From an uncultured Paracoccaceae bacterium (GTDB lineage Bacteria > Bacteroidota > Bacteroidia > Flavobacteriales > Flavobacteriaceae): a DNA stretch of 64,000 nucleotides. The notes beneath the pieces were generated by a model. It was not told where the DNA came from, did not search any database, and saw only the letters and a program-made list of their open reading frames with translations. The DNA lies in contig CALSPC010000003.1 of the NCBI GenBank assembly GCA_943788135.1, positions 663,247 to 727,246 of the forward strand. Direction: 5' to 3'. Shown piece by piece: positions 53,132 through 61,982 of the stretch. The position numbers and the translations under genes are program-made. Numbering within the stretch: position 1 is the stretch's first letter; the number at the start of each line of letters is the position of its first letter.

Positions 53132-55186
53132 ATGAAACTATTTTCAAAAATCGCATTGTGCTCCATTGTTTTAGCGCAATGTTTTTGGTCTTGTAAATCT
53201 GATTTTACATCAGATTTAACTCAGCAATCTAACTTCATTACAGTAAGTTCTGAAGAAAGCTTCCCGGTTATGGTCGAGCAATTTGCCGACTTGAAAGTTT
53301 TACGTTATCAAATCCCAGGTTGGGAAAATCTGACCTTAAAAGAACAAAAGCTGGTTTATTATTTAACCAAAGCAGGCTTGTCAGGTCGTGATATTATGTG
53401 GGACCAAAATTACCGTCATAATTTAACTATTCGTAAGGCTCTAGAAAATGTATATACCAATTTTGAAGGGGATAAAACCACAACCGACTGGAAGGCTTTT
53501 GAGGTCTATCTTAAACGTATTTGGTTCAGTAATGGAATCCATCACCATTATAGCAATGCGAAAATAAAACCTGATTTTTCTTCAGAATATTTAACTTCAA
53601 TTTTAGCTGCAACGGCAACAACTTTAGAAGGCGAAGCATTTGAAGTGCTGTTTAATGCTAAAGACGCTAAAAAAGTAAACCAAGCTAAAGACGTTGATAA
53701 TGTTGCAGCATCTGCTGTAAATTTTTATGGCCCTGGTGTTACCAATGCAGATGTTGAATCTTTTTATTCCAAAATTAAATCTCCAGATCCTAAAAAACCG
53801 TTGTCTCATGGTTTAAATTCACAGCTTGTAAAAGTCAATGGCGTATTACAAGAACGTGTGTATAAATCTGGTGGGCTCTACGGCGAAGCAATTGATGAAA
53901 TTGTAAAGTGGTTAACATTGGCCAAAGACGTTGCTGAAAATCAAGCACAAGCTGATGCCTTAGGATTGTTAATTCAATATTACAATACAGGCGATTTACA
54001 AACTTGGGACGATTATAATGTCGCGTGGACAGCCGCAACTGAGGGAAATATTGATTATATAAACAGTTTTATTGAAGTGTATAATGATCCGCTTGGGTAT
54101 AGAGGGTCTTACGAAACAATTGTTCAAATTAAGGATTTCGATATGTCAGCCAAAATGGCGGTACTTTCTGAAAATGCCCAATGGTTTGAAGACAATTCTC
54201 CGTTATTTCCTGAGCATAAAAAGAAAAATGTTGTAGGCGTCAGTTATAAGACAGTGAATGTCGCTGGAGAAGCTGGTGATGCCTCGCCAACCACGCCGAT
54301 TGGAGTGAACTTACCTAACGCAAACTGGATACGTGCTGCCGTTGGAAGTAAGTCAGTCTCTTTAGGGAATATCATAAATGCGTATAACAATTCTGGCAGT
54401 TCTGGACGACTTAAAGAATTTGTTCATGATGATAAAGAGTATGAGTTGGAGAAAAAATTTGGTCAAACAGCCGATAAGCTACACACAGCACTTCATGAAG
54501 TGATTGGTCATGCGTCTGGACAATTAAACCCTGGAGTTGGCGAAACCAAAGAAACCTTGAAGAATTATGCCTCTACTTTAGAAGAAGGACGTGCCGACTT
54601 GGTTGGTCTATATTACTTATATAATCCAAAAATACAGGAATTAGGATTGGTTGACGATTGGAAATCTATTGGAACCGCAGCTTTTGATGGCTATATTAGA
54701 AACGGATTAATGACTCAACTCATTCGCTTAAATTTAGGGGATGATGTTGAAGAAGCTCACATGAGAAACCGCCAGTGGGTGAGTGCTTGGGCTTATGAAA
54801 AAGGTCTTAAGGATAACGTGATAGAAAAAATTACTCGCGACGGAAAACTATATTTTAATATTAATGATTACGAAAAACTACACGACTTATTTGGGCAGTT
54901 GCTTCGTGAAACGCAACGGATCAAATCTGAAGGTGATTTTGAAGCAGTACAAGCTTTAGTTGAAGGGTACGGCGTTAAAGTAGACCAAGCGATTCATGCT
55001 AATGTTTTAGAGCGTAATAAGCAATTTACATCTGCGCCTTACAGTGGGTTTGTCAACCCAGTGTTAGTGCCACAAACAGATGCTGATGGTGAAATCACCT
55101 CAATTAAAGTCAACTACGTAGAAAGTTTTGTAGGTCAGATGTTGGATTACTCTGAAATGTATAACTTTTTGCCAGAGGTCAACTAA
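53132..55186 (+). CDS. dipeptidyl-peptidase III-like M49 zinc peptidase, lipoprotein
   Basis: This 684-residue lipoprotein precursor (signal SIVLAQCFWSC) carries the M49 zinc motif HExxxH as HEVIGH at residues 455-460 (KLHTALHEVIGHASG) and the second metal ligand in LEEGRADLVGLYYLYN, about 50 residues later. The overall length fits DPP III, which removes dipeptides from the N-terminus of short peptides. A lipid-anchored form would act in the periplasm or at the cell surface. It complements the DPP4/POT block at 23-29 kb. A terminator follows at 55211. Confidence 0.9.
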   Translation: MKLFSKIALCSIVLAQCFWSCKSDFTSDLTQQSNFITVSSEESFPVMVEQFADLKVLRYQIPGWENLTLKEQKLVYYLTKAGLSGRDIMWDQNYRHNLTIRKALENVYTNFEGDKTTTDWKAFEVYLKRIWFSNGIHHHYSNAKIKPDFSSEYLTSILAATATTLEGEAFEVLFNAKDAKKVNQAKDVDNVAASAVNFYGPGVTNADVESFYSKIKSPDPKKPLSHGLNSQLVKVNGVLQERVYKSGGLYGEAIDEIVKWLTLAKDVAENQAQADALGLLIQYYNTGDLQTWDDYNVAWTAATEGNIDYINSFIEVYNDPLGYRGSYETIVQIKDFDMSAKMAVLSENAQWFEDNSPLFPEHKKKNVVGVSYKTVNVAGEAGDASPTTPIGVNLPNANWIRAAVGSKSVSLGNIINAYNNSGSSGRLKEFVHDDKEYELEKKFGQTADKLHTALHEVIGHASGQLNPGVGETKETLKNYASTLEEGRADLVGLYYLYNPKIQELGLVDDWKSIGTAAFDGYIRNGLMTQLIRLNLGDDVEEAHMRNRQWVSAWAYEKGLKDNVIEKITRDGKLYFNINDYEKLHDLFGQLLRETQRIKSEGDFEAVQALVEGYGVKVDQAIHANVLERNKQFTSAPYSGFVNPVLVPQTDADGEITSIKVNYVESFVGQMLDYSEMYNFLPEVN

Positions 55187-55210
55187 ACAGCTTCAATTCA
55201 ATAGTAGTAC

Positions 55211-55245
55211 AAAGCCACTGATCTGAAAAGAGAAGTGGCTTTTTT
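55211..55245 (+). terminator. terminator after the M49 peptidase gene
   Basis: AAAGCCACT (55211-55219) pairs with AGTGGCTTT (55234-55242) around a 14-base loop, with the final T-run extending to 55245. It overlaps the 3' end of the convergent small membrane gene (55244-55432) and could serve that gene weakly too. Confidence 0.8.
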
Positions 55246-55432
55246 AGTAGCCTAAAAGGAATTTAATGGCAGCAATACCAGCTATAAAACCAATAAAAAC
55301 CAACAGTATCCATAAACTGCCTTTATAATAGTTTTGATGAAGATTAAAATCTTTGCGGTAGGCATAGATAATAACACCACTAAAAACAATGGCAAATATA
55401 ATTCCGAAAGTTAGTTGTCCTTGACTGAACAT
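55244..55432 (-). CDS. small two-helix membrane protein
   Basis: This 62-residue protein has two hydrophobic segments (LTFGIIFAIVFSGVIIYAYR and LWILLVFIGFIAGIAAIKFL) separated by a short polar loop (KDFNLHQNYYKGS). It is predicted to sit in the inner membrane. The pattern of a YR-K-loop between helices occurs in small conserved flavobacterial proteins of unknown function. It is divergent from the MazG-like gene at 55546. Confidence 0.65.
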   Translation of the reverse strand: MFSQGQLTFGIIFAIVFSGVIIYAYRKDFNLHQNYYKGSLWILLVFIGFIAGIAAIKFLLGY

Positions 55433-55545
55433 AATTATGTATTTTTAGGCTTTATAAATGAAGTCAAATTTATAAAAAAATATATCAACCACAGCATGTT
55501 TAAGTCTTCTTCTTTGGTAGCGGAAAATGTGTATAAATAATCATT

Positions 55546-55932
55546 ATGAAAACAAAAATTAAAGCCGTACAGCGCTTTCACGATGCCTTTAAAATTGGCT
55601 ATAGAACATCATTAAAAGCCAATTTAGGAACTGCAAAAAACACACTTCGTTTCGATTTAATGAAAGAGGAAAACGAAGAATATTTAGAAGCTGCCAATAA
55701 TGACGATATGGTAGAAGTTGCCGATGCTTTGGGTGATATGCTCTACATTCTTTGTGGTACTATTATTGAGCACGGAATGCAAGATAAAATAGAAGCTGTT
55801 TTTGAAGAAATTCAGCGCAGTAATATGAGCAAGTTAGGCGAAGATGGTCAACCTATATATCGTGAGGACGGCAAAGTATTGAAAGGGCCTAATTATTTTA
55901 AACCCAATATTAAACAGATTTTAGAGTCCTAA
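55546..55932 (+). CDS. MazG-like / phosphoribosyl-ATP pyrophosphohydrolase-superfamily protein
   Basis: This 128-residue all-alpha protein has the metal-binding pattern of the MazG/HisE superfamily: EENEEYLEAANN followed by MVEVADALGDMLYILCG (EExxE...ExxD...D). These enzymes hydrolyse nucleoside triphosphates or related pyrophosphates. The C-terminal extension (EDGQPIYREDGKVLKGPNYF) is typical of the subgroup with a DGKV-KGP-Y-P tail found in Bacteroidota. It is convergent with ilvE (3-bp gap). Confidence 0.85.
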   Translation: MKTKIKAVQRFHDAFKIGYRTSLKANLGTAKNTLRFDLMKEENEEYLEAANNDDMVEVADALGDMLYILCGTIIEHGMQDKIEAVFEEIQRSNMSKLGEDGQPIYREDGKVLKGPNYFKPNIKQILES

Positions 55933-55935
55933 GAT

Positions 55936-56988
55936 TTATACGCTAACGGTCCAATCAAAAATATCCTCAGCCTTATTCGTTTGAATAGCAACAATACGTT
56001 GTTTTAATCGGGTCGCAACAGGGTTTTCAAGTTCTGGTAAGTCATAATCGGTATCCTTAAACCCAAAAGTGGCAATCGGAGAAATAACCGCTGCCGTACC
56101 AGCTCCAAACATTTCTTTCAAACTTCCATTTTTAGAAGCGTCTACAATTTCGGAGACTGTAAATTTTCGGACTTCAACCTTAATTCCTTCGTCTTTGGCA
56201 ATATCTAAAATACTTTTTCTGGTGATACCATCTAAAATACGATCACTTGTAGGTCCCGTAATTAAGGTGTCATTAATGCGTACAAAAATGTTCATTGCTC
56301 CAGCTTCTTCGATGTACTCATGCGTATTGTCATCAGTCCAAATCACTTGTTGATAGCCTTTGTCAATAGCGAGTTGAGTAGGATAAAACTGTCCAGCATA
56401 ATTACCACCAGCTTTAGCAAATCCAACACCACCATTAGCCGAACGGGAGTAGTTTTGTTCAATTAAAACTTTTACTTTTCCTGCAAAATAAGCGCCAGAA
56501 GGCGCCGTACAAATTATAAATTTATAAGCATCTGCAGGTGAGGCATGAAACCCTTCTCCAGTCGCAAATATGATGGGTCTAATATAAAGCGAACTCCCTT
56601 CTTGAGTAGGAATCCATTGATCATCAACCTTAAGCAAGGCTTTTAAACCCTCCATAAAAATTGCTTCGGGAAGCTCTGGAATTGATAGGCGTTTGGCTGA
56701 AATATTGAAACGTTTAAAATTTTCATCTGGACGAAATAACCAAGTTTTTTTATCCGAATCCTTGTAGGCTTTCATACCCTCAAAGATTGACTGTCCGTAG
56801 TGAAAAATCTTTGCAGAAGGCATAAGTGAAATGGGTTCAAAAGGTACAATTTCAGGAGTACCCCAAGCACCATTTTTATAGTCACAGACTAACATATGAT
56901 CAGAAAAAACAGAACCAAATCCAAGGTTCTTAAAGTCAATGCTGTCAAGCTTTGATTGTGTTGTTTGGGTTACTTTTAATGTACTCAT
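55936..56988 (-). CDS. ilvE: branched-chain amino acid aminotransferase
   Basis: This 350-residue fold-type IV PLP enzyme of the longer BCAT type interconverts leucine, isoleucine and valine with their keto acids. It has FEPISLMPSAKIFHYGQSIF with FEGMKAYK, RPDENFKRFNISAKRL, the PLP lysine in GFAKAGGNYAGQFYPTQLA, and FTVSEIVDASKNGSLKEMFG with GTAAVISPI. It is the only gene on this strand between 55.9 and 57.0 kb, divergent from the DUF4920 gene. No other ilv gene is in the window. Confidence 0.94.
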   Translation of the reverse strand: MSTLKVTQTTQSKLDSIDFKNLGFGSVFSDHMLVCDYKNGAWGTPEIVPFEPISLMPSAKIFHYGQSIFEGMKAYKDSDKKTWLFRPDENFKRFNISAKRLSIPELPEAIFMEGLKALLKVDDQWIPTQEGSSLYIRPIIFATGEGFHASPADAYKFIICTAPSGAYFAGKVKVLIEQNYSRSANGGVGFAKAGGNYAGQFYPTQLAIDKGYQQVIWTDDNTHEYIEEAGAMNIFVRINDTLITGPTSDRILDGITRKSILDIAKDEGIKVEVRKFTVSEIVDASKNGSLKEMFGAGTAAVISPIATFGFKDTDYDLPELENPVATRLKQRIVAIQTNKAEDIFDWTVSV

Positions 56989-57095
56989 TTGTTATTTTTA
57001 ATTTTAGGCATTTACAAATTTACAGAAATAATTGTTTCGACAATATCAATCTTGTAAAACTTCTTATATTTATGCGTTATTTAAAATTTATTCCC

Positions 57096-57596
57096 ATGAA
57101 AAATACTATTTATATAGTTTTGATATTCATCTCCTTTTTTTCTTGCAAACAAAAAATTTATCAGGGTCAGCCCCCATTAAAAGTTGAAACGACTTCGTAT
57201 GATATTTTTGGTGCACCTTTAGATGCTCAGTCGGTTCGCCCTATGAGCGATCTAGTAACATCATTTTCCACAATGCGTCAAGCGGACACGCTATTTGCAA
57301 AAGTTGAGGGAACAATTAAAGAAGTATGTGCTAAAAAAGGCTGTTGGATGACCCTTAGTACAGAAACTGAAAAGGAAGTCATGGTTCGTTTTAAAGACTA
57401 TGGATTTTTTATGCCGTTAGACGCAAAAGGAAGTGTTATTGTAAACGGAAAGGCCTACATTTCTGAAACTTCTGTTGAAGACTTGAAACATTATGCTGAA
57501 GATGCAGGTGCATCTGAAGACGAGATTGAAGCTATAGTAAGCCCAAAACGAACCTACAGTTTTGAAGCTGATGGTGTGCTTTTAGCAAGGAAGTAA
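57096..57596 (+). CDS. DUF4920 lipoprotein
   Basis: This 166-residue lipoprotein starts at ATG 57096, directly at the signal (MKNTIYIVLIFISFFSC); an earlier in-frame start at 56952 would run into ilvE. The body fits DUF4920: SYDIFGAPLDAQSVRPMSDL, VEGTIKEVCAKKGCWMTLST with two Cys, VMVRFKDYGFFMPLDAKGS and the ending RTYSFEADGVLLARK. Function unknown; the Cys pair and envelope location hint at metal or redox chemistry. It is followed after 2 bp by mnmD. Confidence 0.85.
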   Translation: MKNTIYIVLIFISFFSCKQKIYQGQPPLKVETTSYDIFGAPLDAQSVRPMSDLVTSFSTMRQADTLFAKVEGTIKEVCAKKGCWMTLSTETEKEVMVRFKDYGFFMPLDAKGSVIVNGKAYISETSVEDLKHYAEDAGASEDEIEAIVSPKRTYSFEADGVLLARK

Positions 57597-57598
57597 AA

Positions 57599-58274
57599 AT
57601 GAAACGCAGTATTATCACCACATCCGATGGTTCAAAAACCATTCAAATTGAAGATTGGGATGAGCAGTACCATTCTATTCATGGTGCTATTCAAGAATCT
57701 CAACATGTGTTTATCAAAACAGGACTCCATCATTTTTTAAAGTTATATCAACCAAATCATCTTTCAATATTAGAAATAGGATTTGGAACAGGGCTTAACG
57801 CATTTTTGACGGCCTTAGAAGCTCAAACACATAAACTCAAAATTCAGTATGAAGGAGTCGAAGCATATCCTGTTCTTGAAGAGGAGCTTTTGCAATTAAA
57901 TTATGCCCCTTTAATTGCTGCATGACCAACACCATCTTTTTGAGGCTTTACATCAAATCTCATGGGGAGAATTACAGCCTTTAACCTCTTATTTTTCATT
58001 AAAAAAAAGACAGCAATTTTTTATGGACATAGAAGATGAGAATACATTTGACCTTATTTATTTTGATGCTTTTGGTGCACGAGTTCAGCCTGAATTATGG
58101 ACTGAAGTCATTTTTAAACGGATGTTTAAGGCGCTCAAAAACAAAGGTGTTTTAGTCACTTATGCTGCTAAAGGAAGTGTTCGCCGTGCTATGCAGGCTG
58201 TTGGCTTTACAGTGGAGCGCTTAGAAGGTCCACCTGGAAAACGTGAAATGCTAAGAGCATCCAAATCCATTTAA
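57599..58274 (+). pseudogene. mnmD: MnmD-type tRNA U34 methyltransferase, broken by one extra base
   Basis: The first frame (57599-57925) holds the N-terminus and the SAM-binding motif ILEIGFGTGLNAFLTALEA. The second (entered near 57912) continues with LLHDQHHLFEALHQISWGEL, FDLIYFDAFGARVQPELW and the ending RLEGPPGKREMLRA. Joined they make the expected 225 residues. Dropping one A in the TTTAATTG around 57913 restores the frame (APLLLHDQHH). MnmD methylates 5-aminomethyl-2-thiouridine in the wobble position of certain tRNAs, without the FAD domain of MnmC. The single extra base is more likely a sequence error than decay. Confidence 0.87.
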
Positions 58275-58373
58275 AGGTGTTAGTATTGCCTTAATTTTAT
58301 GTTCAGGAGGCATAAAGTAATGTTAAACCTTATCTAATGTATTTATTTCGAAGTCGATATCATTAGTTTTGTA

Positions 58374-59288
58374 ATGATGGGACAGATACTTTTGATAACT
58401 GGAGCAACAGGATTAGTTGGTAAGGCGTTGGTAAAACACTGCCTAGCAGAAGGCTATACGGTTCATTATTTGACTACACGTAAATCCAAAATTATTACAC
58501 AAAAGCATCATAAAGGTTTCTATTGGAACCCACAAAATAACACCATTGATACCGCTTGTTTTGAAGGCGTTGAAGTCATTGTTAATTTAGCTGGTGCATC
58601 CATTGCGCAGCGTTGGAGTAAAGCGGCAAAAGCCTCTATTTTATCGAGTCGGACTGAAGCACTAGCATTATTGTGTTCTACGATTAAGGCACATAAATTT
58701 CCTGTAACACAAATCATTTCAGCTAGCGCAATTGGAATTTATCCAGATTCTAAAACACGCTATTATGACGAGAAATTTCAAGGAACAGATGCTAGCTTTT
58801 TGAGTTCAGTGGTCAAGTCTTGGGAAGGCAGTTTAAAGCCTTTTCAAACTTTAGGCCTAAAAACCACAGCACTACGTATTGGCATTGTTTTAGATTCTAA
58901 TGAAGGCGCTCTCCCGAAAATCATGAGTCCAATTAAACATTATTTAGGTGCAGCTCTAGGCACAGGAGATCAGTGGCAGTCATGGATTCATATTGATGAT
59001 TTAGTACAATTGTTTATGTTTGTTTTAGAGTCCAAACTTGAAGGTGTCTATAATGCTGTTGCTCCTAACCCGGTACAACAAACCGAACTCACTAAATTAA
59101 TTGCAAAACAACTTCAACGTCCATTGTTCTTACCCAATATACCTGAATTTGTACTCCGTCTCATGTTGGGTGAAATGCGTGCCATCGCTCTCGAAAGTCA
59201 ACGCGTTTGTGCTAGTAAAATTCAAGATGCTGGGTTTAAATTTGAGTTTTTAGAATTGGAACCCGCTTTGGAAGATTTAATGGCATAG
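58374..59288 (+). CDS. TIGR01777-family (YfcH-like) NAD-dependent epimerase/dehydratase
   Basis: This 304-residue Rossmann-fold protein of the extended SDR group starts MMGQILLITGATGLVGKALV (GxTGxxG). It then shows NLAGASIAQRWSKAAKASIL, the TIGR01777-type motif SASAIGIYPDSKTRYYDE with the catalytic Tyr, LRIGIVLDSNEGALPKIMSP, QSWIHIDDLVQLFMFVLES and the DUF1731 C-terminus (about 250-300, EFVLRLMLGEMRAIALESQR). The substrate is unknown. An ATG at 58377 is equally possible. It stands alone before the grpE-dnaJ operon. Confidence 0.88.
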   Translation: MMGQILLITGATGLVGKALVKHCLAEGYTVHYLTTRKSKIITQKHHKGFYWNPQNNTIDTACFEGVEVIVNLAGASIAQRWSKAAKASILSSRTEALALLCSTIKAHKFPVTQIISASAIGIYPDSKTRYYDEKFQGTDASFLSSVVKSWEGSLKPFQTLGLKTTALRIGIVLDSNEGALPKIMSPIKHYLGAALGTGDQWQSWIHIDDLVQLFMFVLESKLEGVYNAVAPNPVQQTELTKLIAKQLQRPLFLPNIPEFVLRLMLGEMRAIALESQRVCASKIQDAGFKFEFLELEPALEDLMA

Positions 59289-59390
59289 TCATGCTATTTG
59301 TTTTAAGCTTTAATTTAATCTAGTCTTTTTGTCTAAAAGAAATGCTAGTTTCTTAAAAAATACTTTGTGACATTATGACATTTTATTAAT

Positions 59391-59411
59391 AATGGCAGTA
59401 CTTTTGCCATT
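59391..59411 (+). promoter_or_regulatory. sigma-54-like promoter upstream of grpE
   Basis: TGGCAG-N5-TTGC at 59393-59407 has GG and GC exactly ten bases apart, the -24/-12 spacing of sigma-54 promoters. The same bases also form an inverted repeat AATGGCA/TGCCATT around TACTTTTG, which is a match to the housekeeping -7 element, but no TTTG lies at the right distance upstream. The start codon of grpE is 45 bp downstream. Confidence 0.5.
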
Positions 59412-59455
59412 GGTTATGAAACTAAAATTAATCACCCAACGCGTTTAAACATACG

Positions 59456-59992
59456 ATGAGTAAAAAAAAGACCAAAGTGGAGGCTGAACTTCCCGAAGAA
59501 AATACAGTAAATGAAACGGCTACCGAAACAACCGTTGAACTTTCAGTTGAAGAGCAATTGAGCGCAGATTTAGCTCAAGAAAAAGATAAATTTTTACGTC
59601 TATTTGCAGAGTTTGAAAACTATAAACGACGTACGACTAAAGAGCGTATCGAGTTATTTTCAACAGCTAGTCAAGATGTAATCAAGGTATTGTTGCCTGT
59701 TCTAGATGATTTTGACCGGGCTTTGCTAGAAATGTCTAAGAGTGAACCTACAGAACTTTCTAAAGGAGTAGAGCTAATTAAAAATAAATTATCATCTACA
59801 CTAGAGCAAAAAGGATTGAGTTTGGTTGAGGTAAAACCTGGAGATGTATTTAATGCAGACGACCATGAAGCAATTACACAAATTCCTGCGCCTACAGATG
59901 ATATGAAAGGAAAAATTATAGATGTTATTGAAAAAGGGTACAAGTTAGGTGACAAAGTGATTCGTTTCCCAAAAGTAGTCATAGGAAACTAA
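59456..59992 (+). CDS. grpE: nucleotide exchange factor GrpE
   Basis: This 178-residue co-chaperone releases ADP from DnaK. It has an acidic N-terminal tail (1-40), a long coiled-coil helix (about 40-90; DKFLRLFAEFENYKRRTTKE), the four-helix dimer region with VLLPVLDDFDRALLEM, and the beta-wing domain (PGDVFNADDHEAITQIP, VIEKGYKLGDKVIRFPKVVIG). It is the first gene of the operon with dnaJ (31-bp gap) and is preceded by the sigma-54-like promoter, consistent with stress control. Confidence 0.96.
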   Translation: MSKKKTKVEAELPEENTVNETATETTVELSVEEQLSADLAQEKDKFLRLFAEFENYKRRTTKERIELFSTASQDVIKVLLPVLDDFDRALLEMSKSEPTELSKGVELIKNKLSSTLEQKGLSLVEVKPGDVFNADDHEAITQIPAPTDDMKGKIIDVIEKGYKLGDKVIRFPKVVIGN

Positions 59993-60023
59993 TTTAATTA
60001 AGATATAAAATTTCAAGATCGAG

Positions 60024-61133
60024 ATGGCAAAACGCGATTATTACGACATATTAGGCATAAATAAAAATGCCTCTGCAGCAGAGATAAAAAAAGCCTATAG
60101 AAAAATGGCGGTTAAATATCACCCGGATAAAAATCCTGATGATAAAGAAGCTGAAGAAAAATTTAAAGAAGCTGCAGAAGCTTATGAAATATTAAGTGAT
60201 GCTGATAAAAAAGCCCGTTTCGATCAATATGGTCATCAAGCCTTTGAGGGTGGTGGTTTTGGCGGCGGTGGCGGCATGAATATGGATGACATTTTTAGTC
60301 AGTTCGGAGATATTTTCGGCGGTGGTGGTGGCTTCGGCGGTTTTGGCGGCGGACAACGCCAACGTGTAATGAAAGGGAGCAACCTTCGTATTCGTGTCAA
60401 ATTAACACTAGAAGAAATTGCAAATGGAGTAGAAAAGAAAGTTAAAGTCAAGCGAAAAACCCAGGCCAAAGGCGTGACCTACAAAACCTGTTCTACCTGT
60501 AATGGGCAAGGTCAAGTGACACGAGTTACAAATACAATTTTAGGCCGTATGCAAACTGCAGCGCCTTGTAATGCTTGTGGGGGAACGGGTCAAATTATTG
60601 ATAACCGCCCACCAAATTCAGATGCACAAGGATTTCAGGTAGAAGAAGAAACTGTTTCTATAAAAATACCTGCTGGTGTTGTAGATGGTATGCAACTTAA
60701 AGTAACTGGGAAAGGAAATGCAGCGCCTGGAAATGGGATTTCTGGCGATTTGTTAGTGGCAATTTCTGAAGAAACCCACCCAACTCTACAACGTGAAGGG
60801 GATAACCTGCATTACGATTTATATGTGAGTGTACCCGACGCAATTTTAGGATCTTCTATAGAAATTGATACCGTTACAGGTAAAGTTCGTTTAAAAATTG
60901 AAGCAGGTGTGCAATCTGGCAAAATACTACGCCTTAGAGGAAAAGGAATCCCGAATGTCAATGGCTACAGTCGTGGCGATTTGTTAGTACACATCAACGT
61001 TTGGACTCCGAAAACATTAAGCAAAGAACAAAAATCATTTTTTGAGAAAATGAAATCTGATGAGCATTTTTCTCCAAAGCCTGAAAGCTCCGATAAGTCC
61101 TTTTTTGAAAAGGTAAAAGACATGTTTTCCTAG
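60024..61133 (+). CDS. dnaJ: chaperone DnaJ with shortened zinc region
   Basis: This 369-residue Hsp40 partner of DnaK has a J domain (1-70) with the HPD motif ([17 protein letters not shown]), a Gly/Phe-rich linker (GGGFGGGGG, about 75-115), then a zinc region carrying only two CxxCxGxG units (CSTCNGQG and CNACGGTG) instead of four. The C-terminal substrate domains follow (about 215-345; [20 protein letters not shown]) with a short tail. I recall the same reduction in other flavobacterial DnaJ proteins, so it is lineage-specific rather than damage. It is operonic with grpE. Confidence 0.96.
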   Translation: MAKRDYYDILGINKNASAAEIKKAYRKMAVKYHPDKNPDDKEAEEKFKEAAEAYEILSDADKKARFDQYGHQAFEGGGFGGGGGMNMDDIFSQFGDIFGGGGGFGGFGGGQRQRVMKGSNLRIRVKLTLEEIANGVEKKVKVKRKTQAKGVTYKTCSTCNGQGQVTRVTNTILGRMQTAAPCNACGGTGQIIDNRPPNSDAQGFQVEEETVSIKIPAGVVDGMQLKVTGKGNAAPGNGISGDLLVAISEETHPTLQREGDNLHYDLYVSVPDAILGSSIEIDTVTGKVRLKIEAGVQSGKILRLRGKGIPNVNGYSRGDLLVHINVWTPKTLSKEQKSFFEKMKSDEHFSPKPESSDKSFFEKVKDMFS

Positions 61134-61152
61134 CAGGTTAAACAACTAATTC

Positions 61153-61794
61153 ATGAGTGAGGAATTAAATCAATATTATTCTGGTAAAGAAGAACGATTA
61201 AATGTTATGACTCACGCATTTGGACTTTTATTAAGTGTAATCGGACTTCCATTTCTAATTCTTAAGGCCTTAAATTTTGAGGGCTTTTGGAAGCCAGCAA
61301 GCTTAGTCATTTATGGGTTGAGTTTGATTGTTCTATATGCGGCGTCTACATTTTATCATGCTGCAAAAGATCCAAAACTAAGACGTAAATTCAATATTTT
61401 TGATCATGCTGCGATCTACGTTTTAATTGCGGGAACCTATTCGCCCTACACGATTATTTTGATGGACAGTACATTGGGATGGACAGTTTTTGGGTTGACA
61501 TGGAGCTTTGCTTTGCTTGGGATTATCTTAAAATTGTTTTTTACGGGTCGGTTTGATAAGCTCTCTACAGCTCTGTATCTTTTGATGGGCTGGCAAGTGG
61601 TATTTGTGATCAAATCCCTCATGGAACATTTGTCAACTGAGGGCACGCAATTATTATTCGCAGGCGGTGTGTTTTATACAATTGGAGCATTGCTATACTC
61701 CATCAATAGAATTCCTTATAACCACGCCATTTTTCATGTTTGTGTGGTTCTTGGAAGTCTTTTTCACTTTTTTAGTGTGTTTAGTTTTTTGTGA
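61153..61794 (+). CDS. hemolysin III / PAQR-family membrane protein
   Basis: This 213-residue protein has seven hydrophobic helices. The family hallmarks are visible: EERLNVMTHAFGLLLSVIGL at helix 1, SLIVLYAASTFYHAAKDPKL with the zinc-binding His, FDHAAIYVLIAGTYSPYTII and, at the end, NHAIFHVCVVLGSLFHFFSV with two His ligands. Bacterial members are called hemolysin III but probably act as zinc-dependent ceramidase/PAQR-like enzymes or in membrane homeostasis. It starts 19 bp after dnaJ and may be co-transcribed with it. Confidence 0.9.
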   Translation: MSEELNQYYSGKEERLNVMTHAFGLLLSVIGLPFLILKALNFEGFWKPASLVIYGLSLIVLYAASTFYHAAKDPKLRRKFNIFDHAAIYVLIAGTYSPYTIILMDSTLGWTVFGLTWSFALLGIILKLFFTGRFDKLSTALYLLMGWQVVFVIKSLMEHLSTEGTQLLFAGGVFYTIGALLYSINRIPYNHAIFHVCVVLGSLFHFFSVFSFL

Positions 61795-61982
61795 GCATAA
61801 GAAGTGCATTCGTATAAATCGTACTTAAAGTTTTGAAGTCCAGAGTTATCAATTAAAGGGTTAAAGTAGCGGTCACAAAACAAAATCTTTAAAAGCATTA
61901 CAATAGAGTTTTGACCCTTTTGGATTGTGCTTGTTAAAGCCGAATTATTTTTTTAACTACTGAAGTTTCATTGGAAGTGAGT

